Source: Scalindua sp964344685
GTDB taxonomy: Bacteria > Planctomycetota > Brocadiia > Brocadiales > Scalinduaceae
Assembly: GCA_964344685.1 (NCBI GenBank)
Contig: CAYFOK010000001.1
Coordinates: 310,001 to 374,000 of the forward strand
Direction of reading: 5' to 3'
DNA length: 64,000 nt
The notes under the pieces were generated by a model that searched no databases, was not told the DNA's origin, and worked only from the letters and a program-made list of their open reading frames with translations. Positions 8,154-16,278 of the stretch are shown here, piece by piece; the first letter of the stretch is position 1, and the number at the start of each line of letters is the position of its first letter. The translations under genes were made by a program, and so were the position numbers.

Positions 8154-9206
8154 ATGTTTAAGCGCAACGGTATCTGGTGGACGTGTATAAGGCATAATGG
8201 TAAGAAGATTCAGAAGAGCCTTGAGACCTCTGATAGAAGGCTTGCTAAAGCAATAGAGGCTAAAGTAAAAACTGAAATTGTTGAGGGAAGCTATTTTGAT
8301 AAGCTGGTTGGGCGTAATAAGACTTTCAAAGATATGATGGATAAGTTTATGAAGGAATACGCTCCAAAGATGTCAAGCAGCATGCAGAGAAGTTACGCAA
8401 CATCGTTAAAGCATCTGAATCCGTATTTTGGTGGATCTAACTTACTGTCTATATCTGCTAAAATGGTATCACGATATAAGGTATTGCGGAGTGGTGAGGG
8501 TGCTGCACCGGCTAGTGTTAACAGGGAACTGTCCATGTTATCAAAGGCTTTTAATCTTGCTATCAGAGAGTGGCAGTGGCTTAAAGACAATCCTGTCTCA
8601 ATGGTGAAGAAAGATAAAGAAAATAATGAAAGAGACAGGTGGTTGACAAAAGATGAGGAGCAGAAAATTCTTGATAATAGTCCTGAGTGGCTTAGGGATA
8701 TAATCATATTTGATCTTAATACTGGTCTTAGACTTCAAGAGTTACTCTCACTTGAGTGGTCTAGGGTAAATCTGTTACGCAGGACTATTCTTATTCAAGA
8801 GACTAAGAATGGTAGCCCCAAAACTCTCCCACTAAATAAGATTGCACTTGATGTGCTTAACAAACTGTCAAAGGTAAAAAGCATTAAGAACGATTTTGTA
8901 TTCCTTAACAGTAACGGTAAAAAGATTCATCCTCATGTTCTTAGAGCCTCTTTTTACACGGTACTAAAAAAAGTGGGAATTGAGAATTTATGGCTGCACG
9001 ATCTTCGTCACACATTTGCTACTCGCTTGGCGCAGGCAGGTGTTGATCTCTACAAAATTTCGAAATTGTTAGGTCATAAGGATATTAAGATGACACAACG
9101 ATACGCACATCATTGTCCTGACAGCCTTAGAGACGGAGTTGAGATTTTAGAAGTTGACTACAATTTGACTACAATGGGTGAAAGAGAGTGCTCAAAAAGC
9201 ATGTAA
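8154..9206 (+). CDS. int: tyrosine recombinase (element integrase)
   Basis: This is a 350-residue phage-type integrase. An arm-binding-like N-terminal region (about 1-50) leads into a SAM-like core-binding domain (about 55-150) and a catalytic domain. Catalytic residues are visible: Arg in TGLRLQE, Lys in QETKNG, HDLRH (His and Arg II), GHKD (His III) and the nucleophile Tyr in MTQRYAH. AAAGGAGG lies a few bases before the ATG. The last codons contain two TTGACTAC copies 11 bp apart, so the gene overlaps the right arm-type sites. It lies 57 bp from the right attachment core, as expected for an integrase cassette. Confidence 0.95.
   Translation: MFKRNGIWWTCIRHNGKKIQKSLETSDRRLAKAIEAKVKTEIVEGSYFDKLVGRNKTFKDMMDKFMKEYAPKMSSSMQRSYATSLKHLNPYFGGSNLLSISAKMVSRYKVLRSGEGAAPASVNRELSMLSKAFNLAIREWQWLKDNPVSMVKKDKENNERDRWLTKDEEQKILDNSPEWLRDIIIFDLNTGLRLQELLSLEWSRVNLLRRTILIQETKNGSPKTLPLNKIALDVLNKLSKVKSIKNDFVFLNSNGKKIHPHVLRASFYTVLKKVGIENLWLHDLRHTFATRLAQAGVDLYKISKLLGHKDIKMTQRYAHHCPDSLRDGVEILEVDYNLTTMGERECSKSM
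9154..9172 (+). promoter_or_regulatory. right arm-type integrase site pair
   Basis: TTGACTAC occurs at 9154-9161 and 9165-9172, spaced 11 bp as in the left array and in the same orientation. Both copies lie inside the integrase reading frame near its 3' end. They are about 90 bp from the attR core. Confidence 0.6.
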
Positions 9207-9263
9207 GATTTGCCATAAGTTGTTCTGTATTAATGAGAAAGAGAAGGGAACTAATTTAATAGT

Positions 9264-9280
9264 ATTATGATTACCGAACA
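9264..9280 (+). repeat. right attachment site (attR core)
   Basis: This is a perfect copy of the 17-bp core at 1243-1259. It contains the ATG (9267) and the first codons of the antiporter gene, so integration keeps that reading frame intact while replacing everything upstream of it. Confidence 0.8.
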
Positions 9281-10517
9281 TCTTATTGTCAACCTTATCC
9301 TGATTTTAACCGTAGCCTGGTTTTTTGGAAGGGTTTTTGCCAGATTCGGTCTGCCTGTTGTATTGGGAGAGCTGCTGGCAGGTATTATCCTCGGCCCTCA
9401 ATTGCTGGGTATTATCAGTACATCCGAACCGATTGAGCTCCTGGCTGAGTTCGGCATTTTCTTCCTGATGTTTTACGCGGGGCTTGAGATGGACCCGAAG
9501 GAGGCGGTGGAACATATCTGGCCGTCCACAGCTGTTGCAATCGGAGGGTTTATCCTTCCATTTATATTTGGATTCATTGCCTGCTTGATATTCGGGGGAA
9601 CCACGTTCCAGTCTCTGTTTGTAGGTATTGGGATTTCTATAACTGCCATAGCAGTTCAGTCCAGGATACTGCATGATATGCAGATTCAGAATACCAGTAT
9701 AGGGCATATTATAATCGGTGCTGCTATTGTAAATGATATTCTAGCGCTAATATCGCTGTCAATACTGTTGGAACTGGCAGAGAGCGGCTCAATTCAGATT
9801 TTACAAATTGCATTCATTGTCTTCAAAGTTGCGATTTTCTTTGGCCTTACAATACTTATCGGTCAGTTTGTTATTCCAAGATTTATCAGGAAACTGGACG
9901 ATCGAGAAGGGAAGTCATTTACATTTGCGCTTGTATGTGCTTTAGTTATGGCTTATATGGCAGAACTCGCGAATCTTCATCTGATAATCGGTGCTTTCCT
10001 GGCGGGGCAGTTTGTACGTAAGGAGATAATGGACATTGATATTTATCAGAAAATCAGTGATCGTATCTACGGTATAAGCTATGGTTTTATGGCACCCATC
10101 TTCTTTGTATCCTTGTCTTTTCATCTTCATATTCACTGGGAATGGTCGTTTATTTTCTTTACCGTTACTATCACCTTAATAGCAATCATTGGAAAGATTC
10201 TTGGTTGTGGTTTTGGTGCATATCTATACAGAAAAAACTTCTGGGATTCTGCAATAATAGGGTCAGGTATGAACGGCCGAGGGGCAATGGAGATGGTAAT
10301 TGCAGCCGTAATTATTGAGTTAAGCGACAAATTAATTGCCAGTCAGACAATAACCGAACCCTTAATTACGGAAGATCAATTTTCAGCACTTATCTGCATG
10401 GCCTTCGTTACCACATTGATAGCACCTCTGACTCTGAAATGGACTGTTAAGAAATCATGTTCCCTTGATGAAAATGCGCAATTCTGCCAACTTTGGGAAA
10501 GAAGTAAGAAGGGTTAA
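9267..10517 (+). CDS. CPA2-family monovalent cation/proton antiporter
   Basis: This is a 416-residue inner-membrane protein with about 12 membrane segments. Family marks are LPVVLGELLAGIILGPQLLG at the N-terminus, FFLMFYAGLEMD, the paired helix IVNDILAL with the transport Asp, and GMNGRGAMEMV near the C-terminus. CPA2 proteins exchange Na+ or K+ for H+; no KTN/TrkA domain is attached, so this is a short form. The start codon lies inside attR: the mobile element has been inserted at codon 1, and the gene now depends on element DNA for its promoter and ribosome binding site (GAGAAGGGA at 9241). Confidence 0.88.
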   Translation: MITEHLIVNLILILTVAWFFGRVFARFGLPVVLGELLAGIILGPQLLGIISTSEPIELLAEFGIFFLMFYAGLEMDPKEAVEHIWPSTAVAIGGFILPFIFGFIACLIFGGTTFQSLFVGIGISITAIAVQSRILHDMQIQNTSIGHIIIGAAIVNDILALISLSILLELAESGSIQILQIAFIVFKVAIFFGLTILIGQFVIPRFIRKLDDREGKSFTFALVCALVMAYMAELANLHLIIGAFLAGQFVRKEIMDIDIYQKISDRIYGISYGFMAPIFFVSLSFHLHIHWEWSFIFFTVTITLIAIIGKILGCGFGAYLYRKNFWDSAIIGSGMNGRGAMEMVIAAVIIELSDKLIASQTITEPLITEDQFSALICMAFVTTLIAPLTLKWTVKKSCSLDENAQFCQLWERSKKG

Positions 10518-10749
10518 AGAGCTGTTGCATGTTACGAGTTGCGTGTTAAAGGATTTACAGTTTAGTTTAGTGCTGGACTCCTTGCGAAAAATCTCTGATG
10601 CCTTTTGTCCGGGTAAGCAGAGCTGTCTCACTATCGTGAGGATTCCATAATAAAAGAGTTAATGGTTTCTCGCTTAGTCGTAATAAATTTCGAGCAGTTT
10701 AAGTAATACTAAACATTTTCTGCTTTTTCGTGTATTAGCAAGTTGTACC

Positions 10750-11934
10750 CTAAACCTGCTCCTTTTTCATTTCGTCTTCATACAGGGGCGACATCTGCCA
10801 GCATCTGTCTATAACCTTGGGCAGCGTCTCCAGGAAATAGTCAACATCCTCTTCTGTATTATCTTTTCCCAGACTTACTGTAATAGAGCCGTGGCAAACG
10901 TCAGGTGGTACTCCAATAGCCGTAAGTACGTGGGATGCCTGCAGGTCCGGTGAGCTGCAGGCTGAGCCGCTGGCGATTGCTATACCTTTGTGATTTAAAA
11001 ACAGGACTAGTGATTCTCCTTCCGCAAAAGATATCCAGAAGCTCACGTGTCCCGGCAGCCTTTGGGTAAGATGTCCGGTAAAGTGGAGATATTTTATTTT
11101 CTCTGGAAGGGCATTAATAATCTTGTCGCGAAGAGGGGTAAGGTGTTCTATTCGCGATGTCATCTCTGCTTTGGCGAGCTCAGCCGCCTTGCCCATTCCG
11201 ACAATAGCCGGGATGTTATCGGTACCTGGTCTGAGGCCTCCCTCCTGTGCACCACCTTTAATTATGGAAACAATTTCAGTACCTTCTTTAACATATAAAG
11301 CGGCAATGCCCTTTGGGCCGTAAAATGTATGTGAGGTCAGGCTTAATGAATCTACTCCAAGTTCTGTCACGTCCACCGGTATAACTCCTGCAGTTGCAAT
11401 TGCATCGGTATGGAATATAATATTCTTTTCCCTGGTTATCTTGCTTATCTCCTCTATAGGCTGGATCACTCCTATCTCATTATTTGCATGCATAATTGAA
11501 ACAAGGAATGTATCCTCATTAATAGCCCTGGCAACATCCTCAGGATCTATCAGGCCGTCTTTGCTGACCTTGATATATGATACTCTAAAACCATCTTTCT
11601 CCAGTTCACGTGCGGTGTATAAAATTGAGTAGTGCTCAACTTCTGAGATAATTATGTGTTTTCCTCTGTCTCTGTTCGCTAGAGCTATACCTCTTAAAGC
11701 AAGGTTATTTGCTTCACTTCCTGTAAATGTGAAGATTATCTCTTCAGGTTTGACATTAATCAGATCAGCGACTTTTGCCCTTGAATCGTCAACCGCTTTT
11801 TTAGCCTTGAGTCCATATGAATGAAGGTGAGAAGAGGGGTTACCGAAATTTTCAGTAAAAAAAGGCAGCATCTCTTCTACCACTCTAGGATCAGTAGGTG
11901 TCGTGGACATGTGATCCATATAAACTTTTCTCAT
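10750..11934 (-). CDS. nifS: cysteine desulfurase (NifS/IscS type)
   Basis: This is a 394-residue PLP enzyme that removes sulfur from cysteine for iron-sulfur cluster and thio-cofactor synthesis. It shows YMDHMSTTPTDP at the start, SEVEHYS, the HTDA motif, the PLP-lysine region SHTFYGPKG, and the persulfide loop SGSACSS. The long catalytic loop (SACSSPDLQASHVLTAIG) marks group I (NifS/IscS). GAAGGGA precedes the ATG. It ends a probable operon with trxA, ccdA and a desulforedoxin gene. No IscU scaffold is adjacent. The symbol could equally be iscS. Confidence 0.92.
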   Translation of the reverse strand: MRKVYMDHMSTTPTDPRVVEEMLPFFTENFGNPSSHLHSYGLKAKKAVDDSRAKVADLINVKPEEIIFTFTGSEANNLALRGIALANRDRGKHIIISEVEHYSILYTARELEKDGFRVSYIKVSKDGLIDPEDVARAINEDTFLVSIMHANNEIGVIQPIEEISKITREKNIIFHTDAIATAGVIPVDVTELGVDSLSLTSHTFYGPKGIAALYVKEGTEIVSIIKGGAQEGGLRPGTDNIPAIVGMGKAAELAKAEMTSRIEHLTPLRDKIINALPEKIKYLHFTGHLTQRLPGHVSFWISFAEGESLVLFLNHKGIAIASGSACSSPDLQASHVLTAIGVPPDVCHGSITVSLGKDNTEEDVDYFLETLPKVIDRCWQMSPLYEDEMKKEQV

Positions 11935-12017
11935 TGTACGTTCCCTTCTGTAATTTCTAGTACCATCAAATCTTGATCTTAATGATTCTCATAAATATTG
12001 AATTTTCAAATTAAATA

Positions 12018-12137
12018 TTAATCCTGTAAAGTCATAGGCTGTCCGCAGCACTCTAATGTACCTGCACCGCCTTCTTTTACTTCAACTATTGCACCACATA
12101 TTTCGCATTCATATACTTCATTGGCTTCTGTTGGCAT
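12018..12137 (-). CDS. desulforedoxin-type small iron protein
   Basis: This short gene of 39 codons reads MPTEANEVYECEIC, then GAIVEVKEGGAG, then TLECCGQPMTLQD. The CxxC...CC arrangement (Cys 11, 14, 30, 31) is that of desulforedoxin and the N-terminal domain of desulfoferrodoxin, which bind one Fe in an FeS4 centre. AAGGAGA lies just before the ATG. It stands between ccdA and the cysteine desulfurase gene with gaps of about 85 bp. A role as electron carrier in oxidative-stress defence is likely from the family, but the superoxide reductase domain is absent. Confidence 0.88.
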   Translation of the reverse strand: MPTEANEVYECEICGAIVEVKEGGAGTLECCGQPMTLQD

Positions 12138-12221
12138 GGGTTTATCTCCTTATATTAATGGTTAAAATCTAAATCCCTATTTCCCTGTTCCATAAATTTG
12201 GGTGTAGGGTGTTACATTTAA

Positions 12222-12929
12222 TTATACTAATAATTCTCCTGCAGTTATCAGGAAATATTCACCTGCTGCAATCATCAGCCATCCAAAGAATTTCTTGATA
12301 ATTACACTCCAGTTTCCACTCTTTGGCAGGCTTGACATAAAGCCAGCAAATGTACCTGCAATAATTAAAAGGGTGCCTAATCCTATGGAAAAAACAAAGA
12401 GAAGGCTTATACCATAAATTACCTGCTGTTTTGCGGCAACAAATGTGAGGACAACTCCCAGTACAGGTGCAGTGCATGGCGCGGCAACGGTTCCGGCGAG
12501 AAGGCCTACCAGAAAAGCGCCGAAACGACCACCACTCTTGTTTCCCGTTTGCCTGCCGGCCAGGAAAGATGGCATGGGTATCGTAATGACATCTAACATC
12601 GACAAGCCTAAAAAGATAAAGATGTTTGCTACAACTATGTAAAGAATGGGATTTGTGCTTGCAGATCCGAAGAATTTACCGGTCAAAGCTGCGAATGCAC
12701 CCAGTGCAGAATACGTCACTGCCATTCCTATTACATAAAACAGCGAGAGAGAAAGTCCCTTCAGTTTAGAATCACCACTGCGCCCTCCGATATATGCGAT
12801 GGTTATCGGTATCATCGGGTAAACGCAGGGAGTAAAGCTGGTAAGCACACCGCCAAGGAAGACCGCTATAAATGCAAGAAGTGGTGAGGAACCGAGGTAG
12901 CCTTCGAGTCCCTGTAGGAAACTGTCCAT
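12222..12929 (-). CDS. ccdA: CcdA/DsbD-type thiol-disulfide transmembrane protein
   Basis: This is a 235-residue membrane protein with about six transmembrane helices. Two cysteines sit in the standard places: SFTPCVYPMIP in the first helix and AAPCTAPVLG in the fourth. CcdA moves reducing power from cytoplasmic thioredoxin across the membrane, needed for cytochrome c maturation. The thioredoxin gene ends 15 bp upstream, so donor and carrier are co-expressed. It is about the length of CcdA and lacks the DsbD periplasmic domains. It fits the presence of CxxCH cytochromes in the window. Confidence 0.9.
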   Translation of the reverse strand: MDSFLQGLEGYLGSSPLLAFIAVFLGGVLTSFTPCVYPMIPITIAYIGGRSGDSKLKGLSLSLFYVIGMAVTYSALGAFAALTGKFFGSASTNPILYIVVANIFIFLGLSMLDVITIPMPSFLAGRQTGNKSGGRFGAFLVGLLAGTVAAPCTAPVLGVVLTFVAAKQQVIYGISLLFVFSIGLGTLLIIAGTFAGFMSSLPKSGNWSVIIKKFFGWLMIAAGEYFLITAGELLV

Positions 12930-12944
12930 ACTGATCGTCCTTTA

Positions 12945-13271
12945 CTAAGCCTCTTCAAGTTTTTGCTTAAGCTTACTCTTGCTGGTCACGCCTACCATTG
13001 TTTCTTTCACTTCTCCATTCTTGAAGATTATAAGGGTTGGTACGGACAAGACACCATACTTTACAGCCAGATCCTTGTTTCCATCTACATCTATATCTAC
13101 CTTTGCAAATTTAACCTTTCCGTCAAACTCCTCAGCTAATTGCCCAAGAATAGGTGCCTGAGTCTTGCAGGGGCCGCACCAGTCTGCATAAAAATCAACC
13201 AGGACAGGTGTATCGGCCTTAAGAATTGACTGATCAAAATCTTCATTTGTTACCGCCTGTAAGCTTGACAT
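12945..13271 (-). CDS. trxA: thioredoxin
   Basis: This is a 108-residue protein of full thioredoxin length. The active site WCGPC is at residues 31-35, with FYADWCGPCK, KVDIDVD, the cis-Pro in VPTLIIFKNGE and a Gly near the end (VGVTSKSKL). A cytoplasmic disulfide reductase. GAAAGGAGA precedes the ATG. It is the first gene of the trxA-ccdA-desulforedoxin-nifS group, so it is the likely electron source for CcdA. Confidence 0.95.
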   Translation of the reverse strand: MSSLQAVTNEDFDQSILKADTPVLVDFYADWCGPCKTQAPILGQLAEEFDGKVKFAKVDIDVDGNKDLAVKYGVLSVPTLIIFKNGEVKETMVGVTSKSKLKQKLEEA

Positions 13272-13700
13272 TATCCACTACTCTCCTTTCATAATATTAT
13301 TTCACTTCTACTGAATCATACTGTTTTTTGAGAACTGGAAGCAGCCTTCCCTGTAAATCATAAATTAACTGACGACCTGCAGAAATGACTTACGTAAATA
13401 ATACATTTGCCTCATTAAGTGTATTCTTTTCATTCTATTCGGTATTATTAAAAAATCAAGCAAAACTTGAATTACCTGAAAAAACGGTACAAAATGTGAC
13501 AGGAGTGCAGGGTTTGAGAATATTCTGTCGGTGTTGATCAGCTATAGATACTTCATAGATATATTTAGTGTTTAGTACCGGAGAATTGTCCTGCTTTATG
13601 ATATTACCTATTGATTTTGGTATTTGACTAAAAACTCCGATATTATTATTCTTTAATATGATTATAGAGGTTTTTGATAAATGACTATTTTATTAGATTA
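13272..13700. other. intergenic region, divergent promoters expected
   Basis: About 430 bp between trxA (minus) and a lipoprotein gene (plus). The two genes diverge, so promoters for both should lie here. It is AT-rich; no repeat, RNA or open reading frame worth naming was seen. Confidence 0.4.
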
Positions 13701-14060
13701 ATGAAAAAGATTATTTCGGTTCTACTGTTGATACACCTGCTTATAGGCTGCCATACGTTCAAACCAGTCTCAAAGATGTCAGACTGGCAGCTTCGACAGG
13801 AATACTTAGATATTCAGTACAAACTATCAGAAGTGAAATCAAAATACAACTCGCCATCAAATAATACTGCAGGATATATTAATAATTACGCAGGTGTTGC
13901 AAGTCAGCTTGTACCATATCCTGGTGTTATTAATTCCTCTGCCATGACTACTTTAACGCTAGGTGAGAAAGTTAAACTACAAGATGAAATGGCAACACTG
14001 TCGGAAAGATTGAGCAAGTTAAGGTTGGAAATGTCTAAAAGAGGTATATATTCTCCATGA
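13701..14060 (+). CDS. small lipoprotein of unknown function
   Basis: This is a 119-residue protein if started at the ATG 13701 (MKKIISVLLLIHLLIGC), which gives a proper lipoprotein signal with lipobox LLIGC; the TTG at 13674 would put extra polar residues ahead of it. The rest is polar and helical at both ends (LRQEYLDIQYKLSEVKSKY and LQDEMATLSERLSKLRLEM), suggesting a coiled coil, with a Gly/Asn/Pro-rich middle. Family not recognised. Confidence 0.6.
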   Translation: MKKIISVLLLIHLLIGCHTFKPVSKMSDWQLRQEYLDIQYKLSEVKSKYNSPSNNTAGYINNYAGVASQLVPYPGVINSSAMTTLTLGEKVKLQDEMATLSERLSKLRLEMSKRGIYSP

Positions 14061-14670
14061 TTACGTTTGTGCAGGATTGGGTTAAACTATCTAAACACTG
14101 AATTATAGTGAACAACAGTTTGAACATTGCATATCCTTAAACCACCCCCGGCACTCTATTCAAAACCTCCAGTCACAATCAGCATGACTTTGTGTAGAAA
14201 ACTGAGTTATCTATTGCCATGGCATTATTGTGCTGCAAAAAATAGTTCAAATCACGATGCACATCAATTCAATTTGGAACACTGCCATTCAAACTGAGAC
14301 ATAATAAAAGAGAGAGAAGCAGTTTTTTAAATTATCAATGTAACTTCAAAAACTGAGCAGGTGTATATACTTACTCACAATACGGTGATTTAAAGTTTGA
14401 GTTCTGAAGATAATCATTCCCTTTGGCATAAGTTTAGCGATATCACTTCTGTGAATAAAAATATTTTTATCAAAAGAGAGTTTAAGCATAGCAGATTACT
14501 ATTACATAAGTAAGGAGGGAGGCTGAATTGATAATGGTCTTTTCATTATTATATTCATTAGAAACGGCTATAGTAAAATTGAGGCTTAATGGTTGGCTCA
14601 AGCTTGGGGTAGCTATTTAGTAATTTTTTTTACAAACACAATAACAATATTTTGAAGGAAGGTGGTCAAA
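14061..14670. other. long intergenic gap
   Basis: About 600 bp without a believable gene. It is AT-rich with no clear repeat; GAAGGAAGG at the end is the ribosome binding site of the ankyrin gene. Confidence 0.4.
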
Positions 14671-15690
14671 ATGAAGTACAGATTTGTTCAACTATTGTTT
14701 GTTATGTTAGCACTGGCCCTTACAGTTCCATCTGTTTATGGCAGCGTTGATGAAAAACTCAGACATGCGGCAAAAAGGGGTCACACCAAAAAAGTTCAAA
14801 CACTGTTAGGCAGAGGCGTAAATGTGAATTCAAGAGATTCCAGAGGTATGACGCCCCTGATACTTGCTGCATATTATAATAATCCTGAGACTGTAGAGGC
14901 CTTATTGACAGGTGGTGCGGACATTAATGCAAAGTGTATAAGCGGTAATACTGCATTGATATTTGCTTCAAGGACAGGTTGTACTGATACGGTAAAAGTA
15001 TTATTGGAAGCAGGTGCTGATGTTGATATAGCGGATAATCATGAGATGACAGCCCTGATGAAAGCAGCGAATGACAGTCAAACTGATGTTGTAAAAGCCT
15101 TGATGGATGGAGGAGCCGATATAAACAATGACCTTGGATCTGCTGCCAGAATGGGTAAGAAGAATCTCGTGAAGTCATTACTGCGTTATGGAGCTAATGT
15201 AAATTCAGAAAATGAAGAAGGGTATAAGCCCCTCGCACTTGCAGCGCTTAAAGGTAATACTAAAACCGTAAGGTTTCTTTTGGATAAAGGTGCTGATGTA
15301 GAAGGAATATCCAATCTTAACTATACACCGCTTTTATATGCTGCCAGAAGAGGTCACACGGAGGTAGTGAAGGCATTGCTTGAAGAGAATGCTGATATAG
15401 AGGCTAAAACCGAACAGGGTTCTACCGCTCTTCTGCTTGCGGCATGGAATGGCCACACAGAAACTACTAAAGTCTTATTGTCGGAGGGTGCTGATGTTAA
15501 TGCAACAACCATAAGGGGAGCAACTGCCATTGAACTTGCGACTAAAAAAGGCTTTAAAGATATAATAGAGTTACTGGAAGATCCGGCATCCTTGAGGACC
15601 AGGACAGTTACCAATGACCGTTCAGGCGAGAATTGCAGGAGAGGATTTGGTAATGGAGTTATTGATGGTTACAGATTTGGATATCAGTGA
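14671..15690 (+). CDS. exported ankyrin-repeat protein
   Basis: This is a 339-residue protein from the ATG 14671. A signal peptide (about residues 1-25, ending VYGS) is followed by about eight 33-residue ankyrin repeats with the usual G(M)TPLILAA, ETVEALLTGGADINAK pattern. The C-terminal 35 residues are non-repeat and basic. Ankyrin repeats mediate protein-protein contacts; export suggests a periplasmic scaffold or inhibitor. A hairpin terminator lies about 90 bp downstream. Confidence 0.85.
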   Translation: MKYRFVQLLFVMLALALTVPSVYGSVDEKLRHAAKRGHTKKVQTLLGRGVNVNSRDSRGMTPLILAAYYNNPETVEALLTGGADINAKCISGNTALIFASRTGCTDTVKVLLEAGADVDIADNHEMTALMKAANDSQTDVVKALMDGGADINNDLGSAARMGKKNLVKSLLRYGANVNSENEEGYKPLALAALKGNTKTVRFLLDKGADVEGISNLNYTPLLYAARRGHTEVVKALLEENADIEAKTEQGSTALLLAAWNGHTETTKVLLSEGADVNATTIRGATAIELATKKGFKDIIELLEDPASLRTRTVTNDRSGENCRRGFGNGVIDGYRFGYQ

Positions 15691-15781
15691 CAGCAGCATG
15701 CAGATAATTATTGATGCATATACATGCCAGGAATAAGCTTGGAGTTCAAATTAAGATAGACATCCCTGCCAGAATGCACAT

Positions 15782-15810
15782 CGGGCCGACGAGCAGCACT
15801 CGCCGGCCCG
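15782..15810 (+). terminator. GC-rich hairpin, probable terminator of the ankyrin gene
   Basis: CGGGCCG-A-CGAG pairs with CTCG-C-CGGCCCG around a 5-base loop, giving 11 bp with one mismatch, followed by a modestly T-rich run (GTGTTGTCTTTC). Confidence 0.6.
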
Positions 15811-16278
15811 GTGTTGTCTTTCAGTTCACATGATAAGCAAAAGTCAGGAAGCAAGGCTTTAGCCACACCCGCAATTAGTCATTCGACAGTGTTATTTGAC
15901 ATACATCATTCTTTTGTACTTTTGATTTTGTATCTCAAAGGTATTTTGAGTTTTGACATTTGGATTTTCCTGTTGCCTTTGACTTCCGTGTTTTTAAGTG
16001 GTAATTTTTTTGTCTATGCCAGTCTGGCCCTTATTTATTTCTACATTTGTTTACTGTGGCTATAGGCAATGAAAATTAAAACCCGGTTTCTTATCACTTT
16101 CCTTATATACATTTCACACGTCAAGCGTAATTCAGATTTTAAACCTATATTAAAAAAAACTTGCCTAATTTCATGGTAAGTTTATAGTTTACGCCTGTAA
16201 ATGTGCTTCTCACTTTTAATGGATTCACCCGGAGGCATAAGGTGAATAGAATCTTGCCGTTTTTTACAGTCTAGGACT

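Larger units (their letters stand above)
1243..9280 (+). mobile_element. integrated element of about 8.0 kb (satellite or integrative-plasmid type)
   Basis: The boundaries are set by a perfect 17-bp direct repeat, ATTATGATTACCGAACA, at 1243-1259 and 9264-9280. Inside, all genes run on the plus strand. They are a terminase-small-subunit-like HTH protein, small exported proteins, an AAA+-like protein, an excisionase-like protein, a primase-polymerase/SF3 helicase, a zinc-binding protein, a second excisionase-like protein and a tyrosine integrase that stops 57 bp before the right repeat. No capsid, portal, tail, large terminase or conjugation gene is visible. This combination is known from phage satellites (P4, PICI) and integrative plasmids; which of the two it is remains open. 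The target is the 5' end of the antiporter gene. Confidence 0.85.

Noticed and set aside
15811..16065. 84-codon GTG-start frame after the ankyrin gene
   Set aside because: It starts on the terminator hairpin's tail, has no ribosome binding site and reads as AT-rich translated noise with many Phe, Leu and Ile.
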